Positions 44,436 to 54,456 of a stretch of 64,000 nucleotides of DNA are shown here, in pieces (position 1 is the stretch's first letter; every line of letters begins with the position of its first letter). The stretch lies in assembly GCA_030581615.1 (NCBI GenBank), contig JAKTTT010000028.1, positions 1 through 64,000 of the forward strand, written 5' to 3'. Made by a program: the position numbers and the translations under genes. Source of the stretch: Alloascoidea africana. Lineage: Eukaryota > Ascomycota > Alloascoideomycetes > Alloascoideales > Alloascoideaceae. Below the pieces are notes generated by a model. It searched no databases. It was not told the DNA's origin and saw nothing but the letters and a program-made list of their open reading frames with translations.

Positions 44436-46706
44436 TTAATATGGCATTGCACTATTCCAGTTCCTTACTGGCCGGTTTTCCTCTAGTGCAATACATTTCC
44501 AAAGCGCAATCCTCACACCTTCCTTGTCGCCAACAAGCTCATACACTTTGGACAAGTACCACCAGGCTTCAGAGCTATCCCATCCAATGCTCTTTTGAGT
44601 GATGTTTTCCAAAAGAGCTTTAATACGGGCCTGTCCTGCTAACTTATCCCTTTCAGTTATAAAGATGGAATCGTCCCCGCCAACCTTGTCAGCATTTTCT
44701 AAAAACAAATATGCAAGACCTAGGATTGCTTGTAGGTTATCTTCATCGTCCTCCAAAGCCGTTTCAAACTCTTGTAAAGCAAGAAGACTTCTTTCGTCGC
44801 GTGTAAGCAGCCCAAGCTGTGTATGTGTTAAAGTGTTGGGTCCATCTGCTGCTTCAGCCTCGATAATGCACTGTTCTGAGTCCTCAAGAAGTCCTGCTTT
44901 AAAATACAAATGTGCTGCAAAAATCCATAGTTCTTGTAGTGTTGCCCTTTCTCTTTTCTCATCCTTATTGACTTTCTTACTACTCTTTGATCGCTTCACT
45001 TTGTTGTTCAGAAGCTTGTCAGCATTTTGGGACAACGTTTTTGAATGAGAAAATTGTGGAATTCCAGATATACTAGGTCGGTGAGTCCATTGCACTGGCG
45101 GTTCAGCTTCTTGTTCTGAGTCTATATCAGCACCAGTAACCTCTCCAAACAACTCCGAAAACAGAGCAAATAGATCTGAAAGCATCGCGAGAGCAGCTTC
45201 TATTCCATCAATAATTTCAACCAGGGCAACATGTGTACATTTGATTTGTAAAACAGCATACTTCCCCGTGAAACTTCCACTGTGAAGTCCCTCGTTGTTA
45301 AACAACGCTAGTGTGCTTGTAATGATTTTTAAAGCCTCTGACTTGTCTTCTTTTACAGATAGAACAAGCGCTAATAAATGCCAAGATGATGCATGGGTTG
45401 GATCCCGCGACAGGGTTTTCTTCAGTATTTCAGTCGATTCTGGTAGTCGTGATCTCTTTGCCTGTAGTAAGGCCAATTTAAATGAGGAATCAGAAGAATA
45501 CTTGTACTTGATGCTATGAAGCAAAAACCCATATATTTTGCTGTATGATGCTTCGCGATTTTCTTCACCAAAGGCACAGGTGATAAAAAAGTTCCCCGAG
45601 GAGGCTAAAGTACCCCATGCGGAACTCATTAAATTCCTAACCTCGACACCATCGGTTTGATTATCCGTTCCTTCCATGTACTTTGTACCTGTAGACTTGT
45701 CAAAGGTCTCAAGGAGTCCACAGAGTATCCCTGCCAGATTGCTTGCTTCGCTGTAGTTTTTCTGAGCAATGGCAATTTTTAAGATTTCTGTTGTTGCCCG
45801 TATTCTGAAGAATAAGTCTTCTGGTGGAACATCTAAATTCCCTTTTCCTCTTTGTGTATTTATTCTGTTGACGTAATCACAATATACTCGGAAAGACAGC
45901 TTTGCTTCGTCTAACTCGCCACTTTTTGCAAGCACAAAACTCATATCTCGCAAAACCGCACATGACTGATAGGTCTTTTCAACTGCGTTTCTCAAAATCT
46001 TTAATGTGAGTTTTGTTGAAACGGCACCTGAAGAATCCCATATAGACATGACAGTCTCACAAAAGCTTTCAATGATCACGTTCGAGTCTGTTGCAGCAGG
46101 AAACTTTGCATCTGTAATCACCACTTTTTCTAATCTTTCTACTGACTTTACCAATTCCTCATTTATTTCAGGGCTATCTGGGGCCTTGAGCAGCAGCTTG
46201 TTCAAAAACAAGAGATAGGCATTGTTCTTGGTACAAAGCTCTGGGGTAACTTTGATGCCAGTTTCCGATATCTTCAATTGAGAAAATAGAAGCGAAAAGA
46301 CTTTGAGCTGGTTGCCCTTTCGAAGGCCAAGTGTCAAACTCAAAAGCCGTTCATATATATGATCTCTCCATAGAAACTCCTCGCTTCTTATTTTTGACTG
46401 TGCCACTGTCTCGCCAATTAGAGAAAGGTATAACTCTTTTGCATTGTTGACTTTGGATAGTGCTTCGTAAGACGCACCCATGAGGGCCCCACGTTTCAGT
46501 ATTAAAGCTCTAGTGTACTCGAAATGTAACTCATTGGCGATCTCCAATTCCGAGAGAAGTGTCAAAACATCGTCATATTTTTTGGCTTCATAGAGTAGAT
46601 GAGCCAGCGTGATATAACCAAAGTAGAGAATCTCCGCATGGATTTCTGGATCCTCCAAGCGCGGACGCAGCTGGTTCACCAACTGTGTGATGGTCTCCTT
46701 TGGCAT
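44436..46706 (-). CDS. YPP1: Ypp1/TTC7-like subunit of the plasma-membrane PI4-kinase complex
   Basis: TPR-like helical scaffold that with Efr3 holds the PI4-kinase Stt4 at the plasma membrane. The frame is helical repeat throughout (for example YFGYITLAHLLYEAKKYDDV, SWHLLALVLSVKEDKSEALK, AWWYLSKVYELVGDKEGVRI) and ends WKCIALEENRPVRNWNSAMP Y, with a Ser/Lys-rich insertion near 44,960-45,060. The first in-frame ATG is at 46706 (MPKETITQLV), giving 756 aa. The frame stays open to about 46,792 with coding-like sequence, so a short 5' exon is likely. One candidate (46846-46825) needs a 32-nt intron with donor GTTACG, shorter than any other here, so I did not adopt it. Confidence 0.8.
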   Translation of the reverse strand: MPKETITQLVNQLRPRLEDPEIHAEILYFGYITLAHLLYEAKKYDDVLTLLSELEIANELHFEYTRALILKRGALMGASYEALSKVNNAKELYLSLIGETVAQSKIRSEEFLWRDHIYERLLSLTLGLRKGNQLKVFSLLFSQLKISETGIKVTPELCTKNNAYLLFLNKLLLKAPDSPEINEELVKSVERLEKVVITDAKFPAATDSNVIIESFCETVMSIWDSSGAVSTKLTLKILRNAVEKTYQSCAVLRDMSFVLAKSGELDEAKLSFRVYCDYVNRINTQRGKGNLDVPPEDLFFRIRATTEILKIAIAQKNYSEASNLAGILCGLLETFDKSTGTKYMEGTDNQTDGVEVRNLMSSAWGTLASSGNFFITCAFGEENREASYSKIYGFLLHSIKYKYSSDSSFKLALLQAKRSRLPESTEILKKTLSRDPTHASSWHLLALVLSVKEDKSEALKIITSTLALFNNEGLHSGSFTGKYAVLQIKCTHVALVEIIDGIEAALAMLSDLFALFSELFGEVTGADIDSEQEAEPPVQWTHRPSISGIPQFSHSKTLSQNADKLLNNKVKRSKSSKKVNKDEKRERATLQELWIFAAHLYFKAGLLEDSEQCIIEAEAADGPNTLTHTQLGLLTRDERSLLALQEFETALEDDEDNLQAILGLAYLFLENADKVGGDDSIFITERDKLAGQARIKALLENITQKSIGWDSSEAWWYLSKVYELVGDKEGVRIALWKCIALEENRPVRNWNSAMPY

Positions 46707-47115
46707 TTTTGTCTTGCCAAGAGGAGACTTTTGTCGATTGTTAATGGCTGAGCGTATTTGAAGTTCCAAAAGAGATATCTCAGCAAAAAGAGCTAAATGG
46801 GGTTAGTCCATATCCTTCCGTAACCTAGAAAGAATTCTACCCACATGATTCTTTGTCTCCTTTTCGCTGAAGCCTATTGCAAAGACTTGGAACTATTGAC
46901 CATAGTCCAACGGACCGTGCATTGTCCAGCTGCTCTCTTGTTTTCACAGGCACCTAAATCGACATTAGAATTTGACCTCGCAAGCGTGCAAAGACCCATT
47001 ACGTACAGCACTCATCTTTGTGGCACTGAATATGTGGTTCAAATGTCTAGGAATGAAATATGGAGAGGTTGATGTTCGGATGTATTGGCTTTACGTAACT
47101 ACTTAAACATCCTCT
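46707..47115. other. Intergenic region upstream of YPP1
   Basis: About 400 bp between the YPP1 start area and the TFG1 stop. The part next to YPP1 may hold a missed first exon; otherwise nothing recognised. Confidence 0.45.
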
Positions 47116-48909
47116 CTAGATTTCTCTCAAAACCAACTTGCCTTCTTCATTCTTCCTTGCAAACTTCTTCACCAGCTCCTTCAACCTGTCTTTGTTAGAA
47201 GGATCTTTCACAATCTTATGCTTCAACTTCATGAGAAGTTCCTTTGCAGTCACAGGTCCTGCCTGTAGGACACTCTTAATATCATGGCTGGCCAGTATGT
47301 TTGAATCGCTTTCCCCTGTTCCATGAGGCCGAGCACTAGGAACAGGAACAGAAGGAGGCGGAGTGGGAGTTGGGGTGGGCGTTCCGAGCCTGGGCTTCTT
47401 GGCCTTAACCTTCCCAAGTCCAGGTTGTGGGATGGAGTTGTCGGGTGGGGACAAGGCTCGTTTTCGAGCAGCTGCCGGATTCCACTCTCCTTTGGGGAAA
47501 GCTGATAGTACTGTACTTGGCGCTTTGATAACAATTGTCCCTGGTGGCATATTAGACAAAGCCTTTAGGTAAACCCTTCGTGCAGAGGGATTAGGGCTTC
47601 CCTTTCGAGATATAGGCGATTTACCATCTCCGGACTTTTTGTCCAGTTTCTTGGAAGGGCTTGCCTTTTTGTCCTTATCGTCCTTCTTCTCCTCATCTGA
47701 AGAATCCTCTCCCTCCTAAATATCCATAGTTAGTAAACTTTGAAGTCTTAGAGTAGTTTCCAAAGTAGAGAAAATGCTTACTTCTTCAGACAAATAGGGG
47801 TTTTCTTCCTCGTCACTATCATAGGCCCCATTCTTTTCCAACGCTATCAGGTATTTCTTTAGCTTTCTTCCTTCCTTGTCCATCTTTCTTGTATTCATTA
47901 AATGATCATCTTCCTCTTCTTCTTGCTTTAGCGCAAAATCGCCAATGTTATTGGCATGGTTCATTTCCCGTTTCATTCGTCTTTCTAACTCCTTGTTTTC
48001 TTCCTCCGGACCATCCATTATCGGAGCCTCTTCATCATCGGCAAACTCTTCTTCAAAATCGGCTTCTTCTCTAGCATCCTCTCGTCCCCTTGAACTCGCT
48101 AGATTTTCAGATGTGCCATCCACGGTCCTAAATCGTCCTCTCGATCCTACTTGGCGTCCGCTTAGCGCTGGGTCTTGATCTTTGTTGATACGGTCCATCA
48201 GCCATCTGGGCACAGATGCCTTTTTCTCCATCTTGGCTTCAGCCTCTTCTAACGTCAATGTAGCATACTTATTTCTGGGTGTAAATTTGTAGACTTTCTC
48301 GGCCGGCACCATCTTGAATCCATCGGTATCAAAAACGAATAAAACATAGGAGTCTGAACTGCCAGCTTCGTAGCTACCAACCCAGGTGTTTGTGCCATCA
48401 TAATCTTCCATAACCCATGGATAGAATTCCTCATATCGCAACTTTTTGGCAGAATCGTTCATCACCGAGCTTTGAAAAGTTTTCCTCTTAAACATTCTCT
48501 TATGTGATTTTCTGGCCCCTCCGTCTGGTGCAACAATAGACATATCAACCTCTTCCCTCTCAGTGGGTATTTCGCTTTTGCTTTCTGTCGCATTAGAATC
48601 TTCGTCCTGCTTTTTCTTCCTCTCGTCTATGTCCTTTTGTGATAGTTGAAACTGAAGTCCCCTTGGGTCCTTTCTGTGAAGACGAATTGGTTTCTGGAAC
48701 GATTTTACTGGATCAACTGGTAATCTAGATTGAAATTTCATGATATGATTCCGAATGTTTTTAATTTCATCGGTCGTGCAACTGTGAAGCTTGAATTCAG
48801 TGTATACATTTTCATTTTTTTCTTTTTTAACGTCTACTTGCTCATTCTTAACTATCGGTACTTCATTTTGTTCTTTTTTAATCGATGCTTGTAACTGCCT
48901 ATTAGCCAT
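47116..48909 (-). CDS. TFG1: TFIIF large subunit Tfg1 (RAP74), two exons
   Basis: Subunit of TFIIF, which escorts RNA polymerase II into the initiation complex and aids elongation. Exons 48909-47782 and 47715-47116 give 575 aa. The dimerisation region carries VRLHRKDPRGLQFQ-type text (IRLHRKDPRGLQFQLSQKDI) and AKKLRYEEFYPWVMEDYDGT followed by NTWVGSYEAG, near-identical to yeast Tfg1. An acidic middle (FADDEEAPIMDGPEEENKE) follows. The C-terminal winged helix (ASHDIKSVLQAGPVTAKELL ... KFARKNEEGKLVLREI) is in exon 2 and would bind Fcp1. The intron has a TACTAAC branch site. Shorter than S. cerevisiae Tfg1 (735 aa), mainly in linkers. Confidence 0.95.
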
Positions 48910-49047
48910 GATTATAATTTTAAAAGGCGGGATTACCAAAAAGTGAAAGCGTCTCCAAGATCGATTAAGGCCACCCCTGAACAAAAAAGATTGGAAAAGT
49001 TGATGAGGAGTGAAGACTATGAAGGTGTGTTCAACTTGATAAAGTGG

Positions 49048-49059
49048 TCACGTGAGTCA
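49048..49059 (+). promoter_or_regulatory. E-box in the TFG1/MMM1 divergent promoter
   Basis: TCACGTGA (49048-49055) overlaps TGAGTCA (49053-49059), a Gcn4-type word. It sits in the 207-bp gap between the two start codons, 62 bp before the MMM1 ATG. Confidence 0.5.
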
Positions 49060-49116
49060 CGTTATCTTTTCGGCTGAACAAGGCAACTCACCACCAAGAG
49101 GGAAAGTCCAAGACTC

Positions 49117-50485
49117 ATGGCATTTCCTTTAGGGACTTCGGACTTTGTCACATCTACGACGTCAGCTATGTCCAGTGTGGCAACTATTGTGATTGAAAAC
49201 GGTAGAAATGGCCAACTGGAGGATTTACTAATCAGGGCTGCAAAGGGTGAAATCCCAGAATCTTCTAGGTAAGTAGGTCATTGTGTTTTACAAATGCAAC
49301 ATCACTAATTAAACAATAAGATGGGGGTTTTCTCATGGTTTTATAGTACGCTCACTTTGATCTTGAATTTAAACCCAATTTTTAACCTGAATCAAATAGA
49401 TAGGGCAAGCAAGCGTCATATTAGTGTTCGCCTGTTTCATCAAGTTCTTCATATTCGCAGAGTCTTCGAGTCCATCGGCTGGAATATCCTCCCTGCCTTC
49501 CTCTTTATTGATACCCCGTTTAAAATCTCAAGATAAAAAAACACGACCAGAGCCTACGGCCTCTACATTTGCCATTCTCGAAAAAACCTATTACAATGTG
49601 GCTACTCATTCTCCAGAGTCTCTTGATTGGTTTAATGTGCTAATAGCACAGGTAATAAGCCAATTTCGAGATGAAGCAAGCACAAATGGAAAATTGGAAA
49701 AAAGTTTAAACGAGGTTCTTTCGAGCACTCATCTCCCAGACTATATAGATACAATTGAAGTCACCGAGGTCGATATAGGCGATGACTTTCCTATTTTCAG
49801 CAATTGCCGGATAAAGTATTCAGAAGAAAACTCTGGATTGGTATGTGCTCATAGATGTAATCTTGGAGTATCACCCTTTTTAACCTTTTGCATGGCGCTA
49901 TAGGAGGCCAAAATGGATGTGGATCTTTCTGATACACTGACGCTGGGAATCAAAACGCGGCTACTTTTGAATTACCCTAAGATATTAATGGCAGCTCTAC
50001 CCATTTCGCTTAGTGTGTCTATTGTCCGCTTTTCGGGGTGCCTTACTGTATCTCTTCTACCAACTGAGAATAGAAACTCGGAAGAGGAACGAAATAAAAG
50101 CAACGCTCAGCCTAACGCATCTTCAGACTCGAACCAACGGAAGCCAAGTGCATCTCTCCTATTTTCGTTCGCGCCAGACTATAGACTTGAATTTCAGGTA
50201 AAGTCGCTTGTGGGATCGCGGTCGAAATTACAAGATGTTCCCAAAATTGGTGAACTTATTGAATCTAGGCTTCGAAAATGGTTTGTTGACAGATGCGTTT
50301 CACCACGGTTTCAAGAAGTCAAACTTCCTTCAATATGGCCTCGCAGCAAAAACATAAGAACGCCAATGCATTCCAGCTCAACAAACATTCCAACAAGTGG
50401 AGCTTCTTCCATTTCCAGTAATCGAGATGGCGTAGCGGCGAGCAGCGCACCAGTTTCGTCCAGTGCTGTAGAGAGTGAGAGCTAA
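49117..50485 (+). CDS. MMM1: ERMES subunit Mmm1, four exons
   Basis: ER-anchored, SMP-domain subunit of the ER-mitochondria encounter structure, which moves phospholipids between the organelles. Exons 49117-49268, 49321-49345, 49400-49840 and 49904-50485 give 399 aa (yeast: 426). Splicing restores RWGFSHGFIIGQASVILVFA then CFIKFFIFAES, the single membrane anchor at about residues 51-80, matching WSFAQGFFVGQLSIVLLFIF. The SMP domain starts near ILEKTYYNVATHSPESLDWF and ends near KLPSIWPRSKN; a Ser-rich tail follows. Intron 1 ends in ATAAG, and exon 2 is only 25 nt long, so automated gene finders could miss it. Confidence 0.95.
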
Positions 50486-50791
50486 ATAAAAAAAAAAAGC
50501 ATTACAATACGACCGGAGCATATCGTCTACTTGTGCGTAAACCATTGTGTTTTATGAAGTTACTGGCCTTACGAGGAAAAGCTGTATGTAAATAACATAA
50601 TCAACGAGGAGAGATTCCAATCAAGAAAATGGGTCTGTAGATGTTGTATATCCCGTATGTTTCATGCACTTGTTAAACGCCTGGAAACCGACACTTTACT
50701 GGCATTCAAGTGCCCAGAAATTTGACCCCATGTTTCTTTATACCCTTCCCTAACTCATTCATTTCTCCTTTTTCCTTCGTTTTGAGACTAG
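50486..50791. other. Intergenic region between MMM1 and the spermidine-synthase-like gene
   Basis: About 300 bp, no gene seen. An A run directly after the MMM1 stop (50489-50500) fits a 3'-end element. Confidence 0.5.
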
Positions 50792-52465
50792 ATGGGCAGC
50801 ACGCAAAAGCCTTCCAACACATTTTTCTCAGCTTTGAAGCTTTTCACGCTATTGCTAATATCATGCGCATTTACTTCTCAGTTAGATGACAAACTTCGAA
50901 TGTTTTTTGGTTCCTTCAGCTCGGTGTACTACAACATGCAGTGTATTCTACTCCTAACGTTGTTGTTGAACATTCTTTCATTGATACAGCTAAACGGGTC
51001 AGTAGCCCTGTTGCTGCTCTCCATCTTCCTCCTTCATTTTGATGTGTTGGGATACTGGACTGCAACCCAATGTGCCAGACAGTTGAAAGATCCAGTTTTA
51101 GGATCAATTGCAACGAACATGCTCATTTTTGTTCCATATGGCACAATGCTATTTAACGCTGCACAAGACATTGAAATCAAAAGAAAGTACTGTTCCATTT
51201 TTACAAAGCCTCTGATCTTTTTAGGAATTGTCGCCTACAACTTTCTCGATATCAACTCCATGGTTACAAACATATCTTCGTTTTATCTGAGTCTCGGAGT
51301 CTTGATCATATGGCTACTGGATATAAAAGAGCAGTCACGCTCAGTAGGAGGCAACTCTGCAAAGACTTTGATTATTTTAGTGATTAGCATTACTTTACTA
51401 AGTTTTCTACTCCCTGAGACTCCAACCACGACTGAGACCACAATAATGCCTTATAACCATCCTAAGCATCCAAAGATGAGAATACTTAGTTCAAAGCAAT
51501 CAATTACTGGACAAATCGTAGTTGGAGAGCTACCTTACAATGATGGACAAATCCGATATCTTCGAATGGATCATTCAATACTAGGAGGAGTCTGGGTAGG
51601 TCCCAAAGTTGAAGAGCGTCTTCAAGACAGGACTTTCCATACTGACGCCATGGGAAACAAACTTGGGGATTCAATATATTCTGCATTTGTCCTTCAAGAA
51701 GCAGCACTTCTTGTTAACAATACAAGCAGAAAACCAAATTCAGCATTGATAATAGGATTAGGTGTTGGAATTACAGCTGAGTACTTTACACAAAAGAAAA
51801 TTTCAACAACAATAGTCGAAATTGACTCTGAAGTATACTACGCCGCGAGAGAGTATTTTGGTCTTTCGTATCCAGGTGGTAACAAAGTACATCTAGAAGA
51901 CGCCAGAAACTGGGTTAGAAAGCGCGAAGATACTGAAGAGAAGTTTGATATCGTTATACACGACTGCTTTGGTGGTGGGAGCATACCTCAAGAGTTATTC
52001 TCAAAGGAATTCCTTGAAGATATAAAATCAAGAATTTTGACACCAACTGGCGTTTTGGTGGTCAACTTTTATGGAAAGTTGTACTCAGATTCTTTTCGGA
52101 TCATATCAAGAACCTTACAATCAGTTTTTAACAACACATGCCATGCGTTTCGAGACGATATTGAAGCTGGACCTGCTGACACATCGGAGGCAAAAAACAT
52201 TGTTTATTTCTGCACGCCATCAGACCCCGAGCTTTCATTTCGTAGTCCCAACTCTAATGATTGGTTGGATTCGCCCATGAGAAGACTCATCTTTTCAACA
52301 ATGGCCCAGAGAAATGTTGATAGTTATATGGTCGACGGCGAAAAAGAAAACAAAATTCTCACAAAAGACTACAATCCACTCAACGAATGGCAAAAATCCT
52401 CATCGCGTGACCATTGGAAGCTCTTGAGAGAAGTATTTCCAGATGAAATGTGGGAATTTTTCTAG
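50792..52465 (+). CDS. Membrane-anchored spermidine-synthase-fold protein
   Basis: A 557-residue intronless protein. Residues 10-215 hold about six hydrophobic segments. From about residue 230 a polyamine-synthase-like (PABS, SAM-type Rossmann) domain follows: GELPYNDGQIRYLRMDHSIL, then ALIIGLGVGITAEYF (cofactor loop), TTIVEIDSEVYYAA (acidic end of strand 2), HLEDARNWV and FDIVIHDCFGGGSIPQELFS. True spermidine synthases have a D-S-(S/T)-D-P motif at the last place; here it reads HDCFGGGS, so aminopropyl transfer is doubtful and a related methyltransferase-like reaction is possible. The same fusion is known as an uncharacterised family in fungi and bacteria. It is unlike soluble Spe3/Spe4. Confidence 0.8.
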   Translation: MGSTQKPSNTFFSALKLFTLLLISCAFTSQLDDKLRMFFGSFSSVYYNMQCILLLTLLLNILSLIQLNGSVALLLLSIFLLHFDVLGYWTATQCARQLKDPVLGSIATNMLIFVPYGTMLFNAAQDIEIKRKYCSIFTKPLIFLGIVAYNFLDINSMVTNISSFYLSLGVLIIWLLDIKEQSRSVGGNSAKTLIILVISITLLSFLLPETPTTTETTIMPYNHPKHPKMRILSSKQSITGQIVVGELPYNDGQIRYLRMDHSILGGVWVGPKVEERLQDRTFHTDAMGNKLGDSIYSAFVLQEAALLVNNTSRKPNSALIIGLGVGITAEYFTQKKISTTIVEIDSEVYYAAREYFGLSYPGGNKVHLEDARNWVRKREDTEEKFDIVIHDCFGGGSIPQELFSKEFLEDIKSRILTPTGVLVVNFYGKLYSDSFRIISRTLQSVFNNTCHAFRDDIEAGPADTSEAKNIVYFCTPSDPELSFRSPNSNDWLDSPMRRLIFSTMAQRNVDSYMVDGEKENKILTKDYNPLNEWQKSSSRDHWKLLREVFPDEMWEFF

Positions 52466-52517
52466 GAAACATAATCATCTTTGAGAAAAATCAATTCATT
52501 ATATGTACAGGCTACAC

Positions 52518-54297
52518 TCATATCTCCTCAGATTTGTATACATTGTTAGATAGTTGGAGTAAATCGCACAAATATTGTGTTTGATTGTTCTTATGTTCCT
52601 TCAATGGTTGAGAGTCTCCCTTCGGACTTGCCGCGGCACTAATTTCAAAATTGAAAGGAATTTTTAGCAAATCTTTAGATGCAATGTTCTCGTTAACCCA
52701 TACTAATTCTTCGTCGATTAATTTCCATAATTTTTCTTTCTCCAGTTGAATAACAGAATCTGGAGCTGTTAGAAGGTCAGGCAGAACTTCACCAGATTCT
52801 TGAGAAAAATATTTATGCATTACACGGGTAATTGCAAGCCATTCTGCGTCAAACTGTAATGATCTCGCTGCTCTTGAAGCTGGATCACTCGAGAGGGAAG
52901 AACTACGTTTTCGTTTTTTCCCGCTTGTTTTTGTTTTCTCTAATCTCTGTCGAGGCTGAGGAGAGATCACTGGAATCTCCAAATGCTTAATAAACTGTCG
53001 ACGAGGAAGGCATTTGTCAAGAGCCAAGAAATATGTTTTCTGCGCTCGAGGTTTGTCTGAATTTTGAAACTCTGTATCCGAATTGTATTCGCTGTCTGAA
53101 TCCGAGAATGGTTTCTCTTCAATAGTCAAGTCTTTTAACGAAGTGGAGGATGGGATTGGCTCTGTAGCATTTATTTTTTTGTCTGTCTTCTCTTCATCTG
53201 CTTTATCCTCACTTATTAGACAGATAGAACTAGAACCCTCCTCTGTCTTTTGAAGAATGCCTTTGTTATAGCTCGATTCCTTTCGTAGAGTAACATTTGT
53301 GTCGGGCTGTTCAACAGCGTCCTCAAAATCAATCTCTATGCTGTTAGGATTGATTTTAGAATCCTTCTTTTGCACCGTTTCATCTTCATCAAGTGTTAAT
53401 TCTATTTCATTGGCATTTACTTTCGTAGCTTTAATATCTTCGTCGCTATCACTGAAATCAACATCTACTTCATTTTGATTAATCTTTTGAGGTCCGTGAT
53501 TTGAACTAGTACTGAAAGCCTTATCATGGTATACGTCTGCCTCAAATTTAACATGAAGGTGTGCGCTAAACCAATAACAAGGCTTCAACAGATACAGCAA
53601 ATCTCTTGCTGGTGGGGATCCTAGTTCACCTTTTTCAACATCACTTTTGAAATGTTTTTTATAACTCAAAAGCTGGCGCAAGTTACCGTTATGCTCAATT
53701 CCTTGAGGCCAATCATGACTTAACATGACATCCAGCCCATTTCTAATCAATGCAAGTTTAGAGACGTCTAATCTTCGAACATGATATGTTGACCTTTTTG
53801 TCGATTCTGTATACGGCAGCCGCTCAAAATGAGGGAGGTTGAAATGCCCAGGATTCCAGATTCCAGAGAAGCCCCCAATTCTCAAGCCTCGAAAATTTAT
53901 AACCGAAGCAGCTCCCATATAGTACATATTTGGAGCTACCCATCCTCCATAGTATAGTTCCCACAGGTAATTACTAGCTTCATGATTACCTCCAATGAAA
54001 ATAGTAAGATACGGAGCTTGTTTTTGACCAGTATAATATTTGTAAAAATCTCCTAGCTTTTGATATTTCCTTGGAACGCTCATACAGGACATATCTCTGG
54101 TATTTCTTAGTGCCTGACAGGAAACAATTCTGTTAAATTATGTCCACAATGGTCAAGCTTTTGTAAACACTTACCTGAAAATCGCCACATATTATTACCA
54201 AGTCAACTTTTTTTTTCAATTTACCAATTGAATCATAAATCTTTGAAAGCTCTCCATGACAGCATCCTTCAACTACCACATTAACAAATCGTTTCAT
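52518..54297 (-). CDS. DBR1: RNA lariat debranching enzyme Dbr1, two exons
   Basis: Hydrolyses the 2'-5' bond of excised intron lariats. Exons 54297-54175 and 54113-52518 give 572 aa. Metallophosphoesterase motifs appear in order: [35 protein letters not shown] and [10 protein letters not shown]. The text after the second motif, [20 protein letters not shown], matches IPPKYQRLGDFISYY of yeast Dbr1, and [12 protein letters not shown] matches the C-terminal domain. The protein is longer than yeast Dbr1 (405 aa) because of a roughly 190-residue acidic insertion (about 53,050-53,530) carrying repeats of a [10 protein letters not shown]-type segment. The enzyme is apt in a genome this rich in introns. 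Divergent from TFB4. Confidence 0.95.
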
Positions 54298-54344
54298 TGC
54301 TTCAACATCTACTTTGGCGCGATGTTCGTGACAAAATACCATGG

Positions 54345-54379
54345 GATTACCCGGAAATAGAAGTGAACTCCGGGTAATC
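54345..54379. promoter_or_regulatory. Paired inverted Reb1-like sites between DBR1 and TFB4
   Basis: GATTACCCGGA (54345-54355) and TCCGGGTAATC (54369-54379) form a perfect 11-bp inverted repeat with a 13-nt spacer. Each arm contains TTACCCGG. It sits in the 159-bp divergent promoter, 48 bp from the DBR1 ATG and 78 bp from the TFB4 ATG, and could serve both genes. Confidence 0.65.
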
Positions 54380-54456
54380 TACATTAATGTCTCCAACTTT
54401 CTATTGCACTATCTCATCGGCGGAAGCTTTTCCATGACAAGCGTAGATATCACTAA

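Noticed and set aside
46793-46824. 32-nt intron giving YPP1 a short first exon at 46846-46825
   Set aside because: Frame closes, but the intron is far shorter than the 52-nt minimum of all others here and its donor GTTACG is poor; left as a possibility only.
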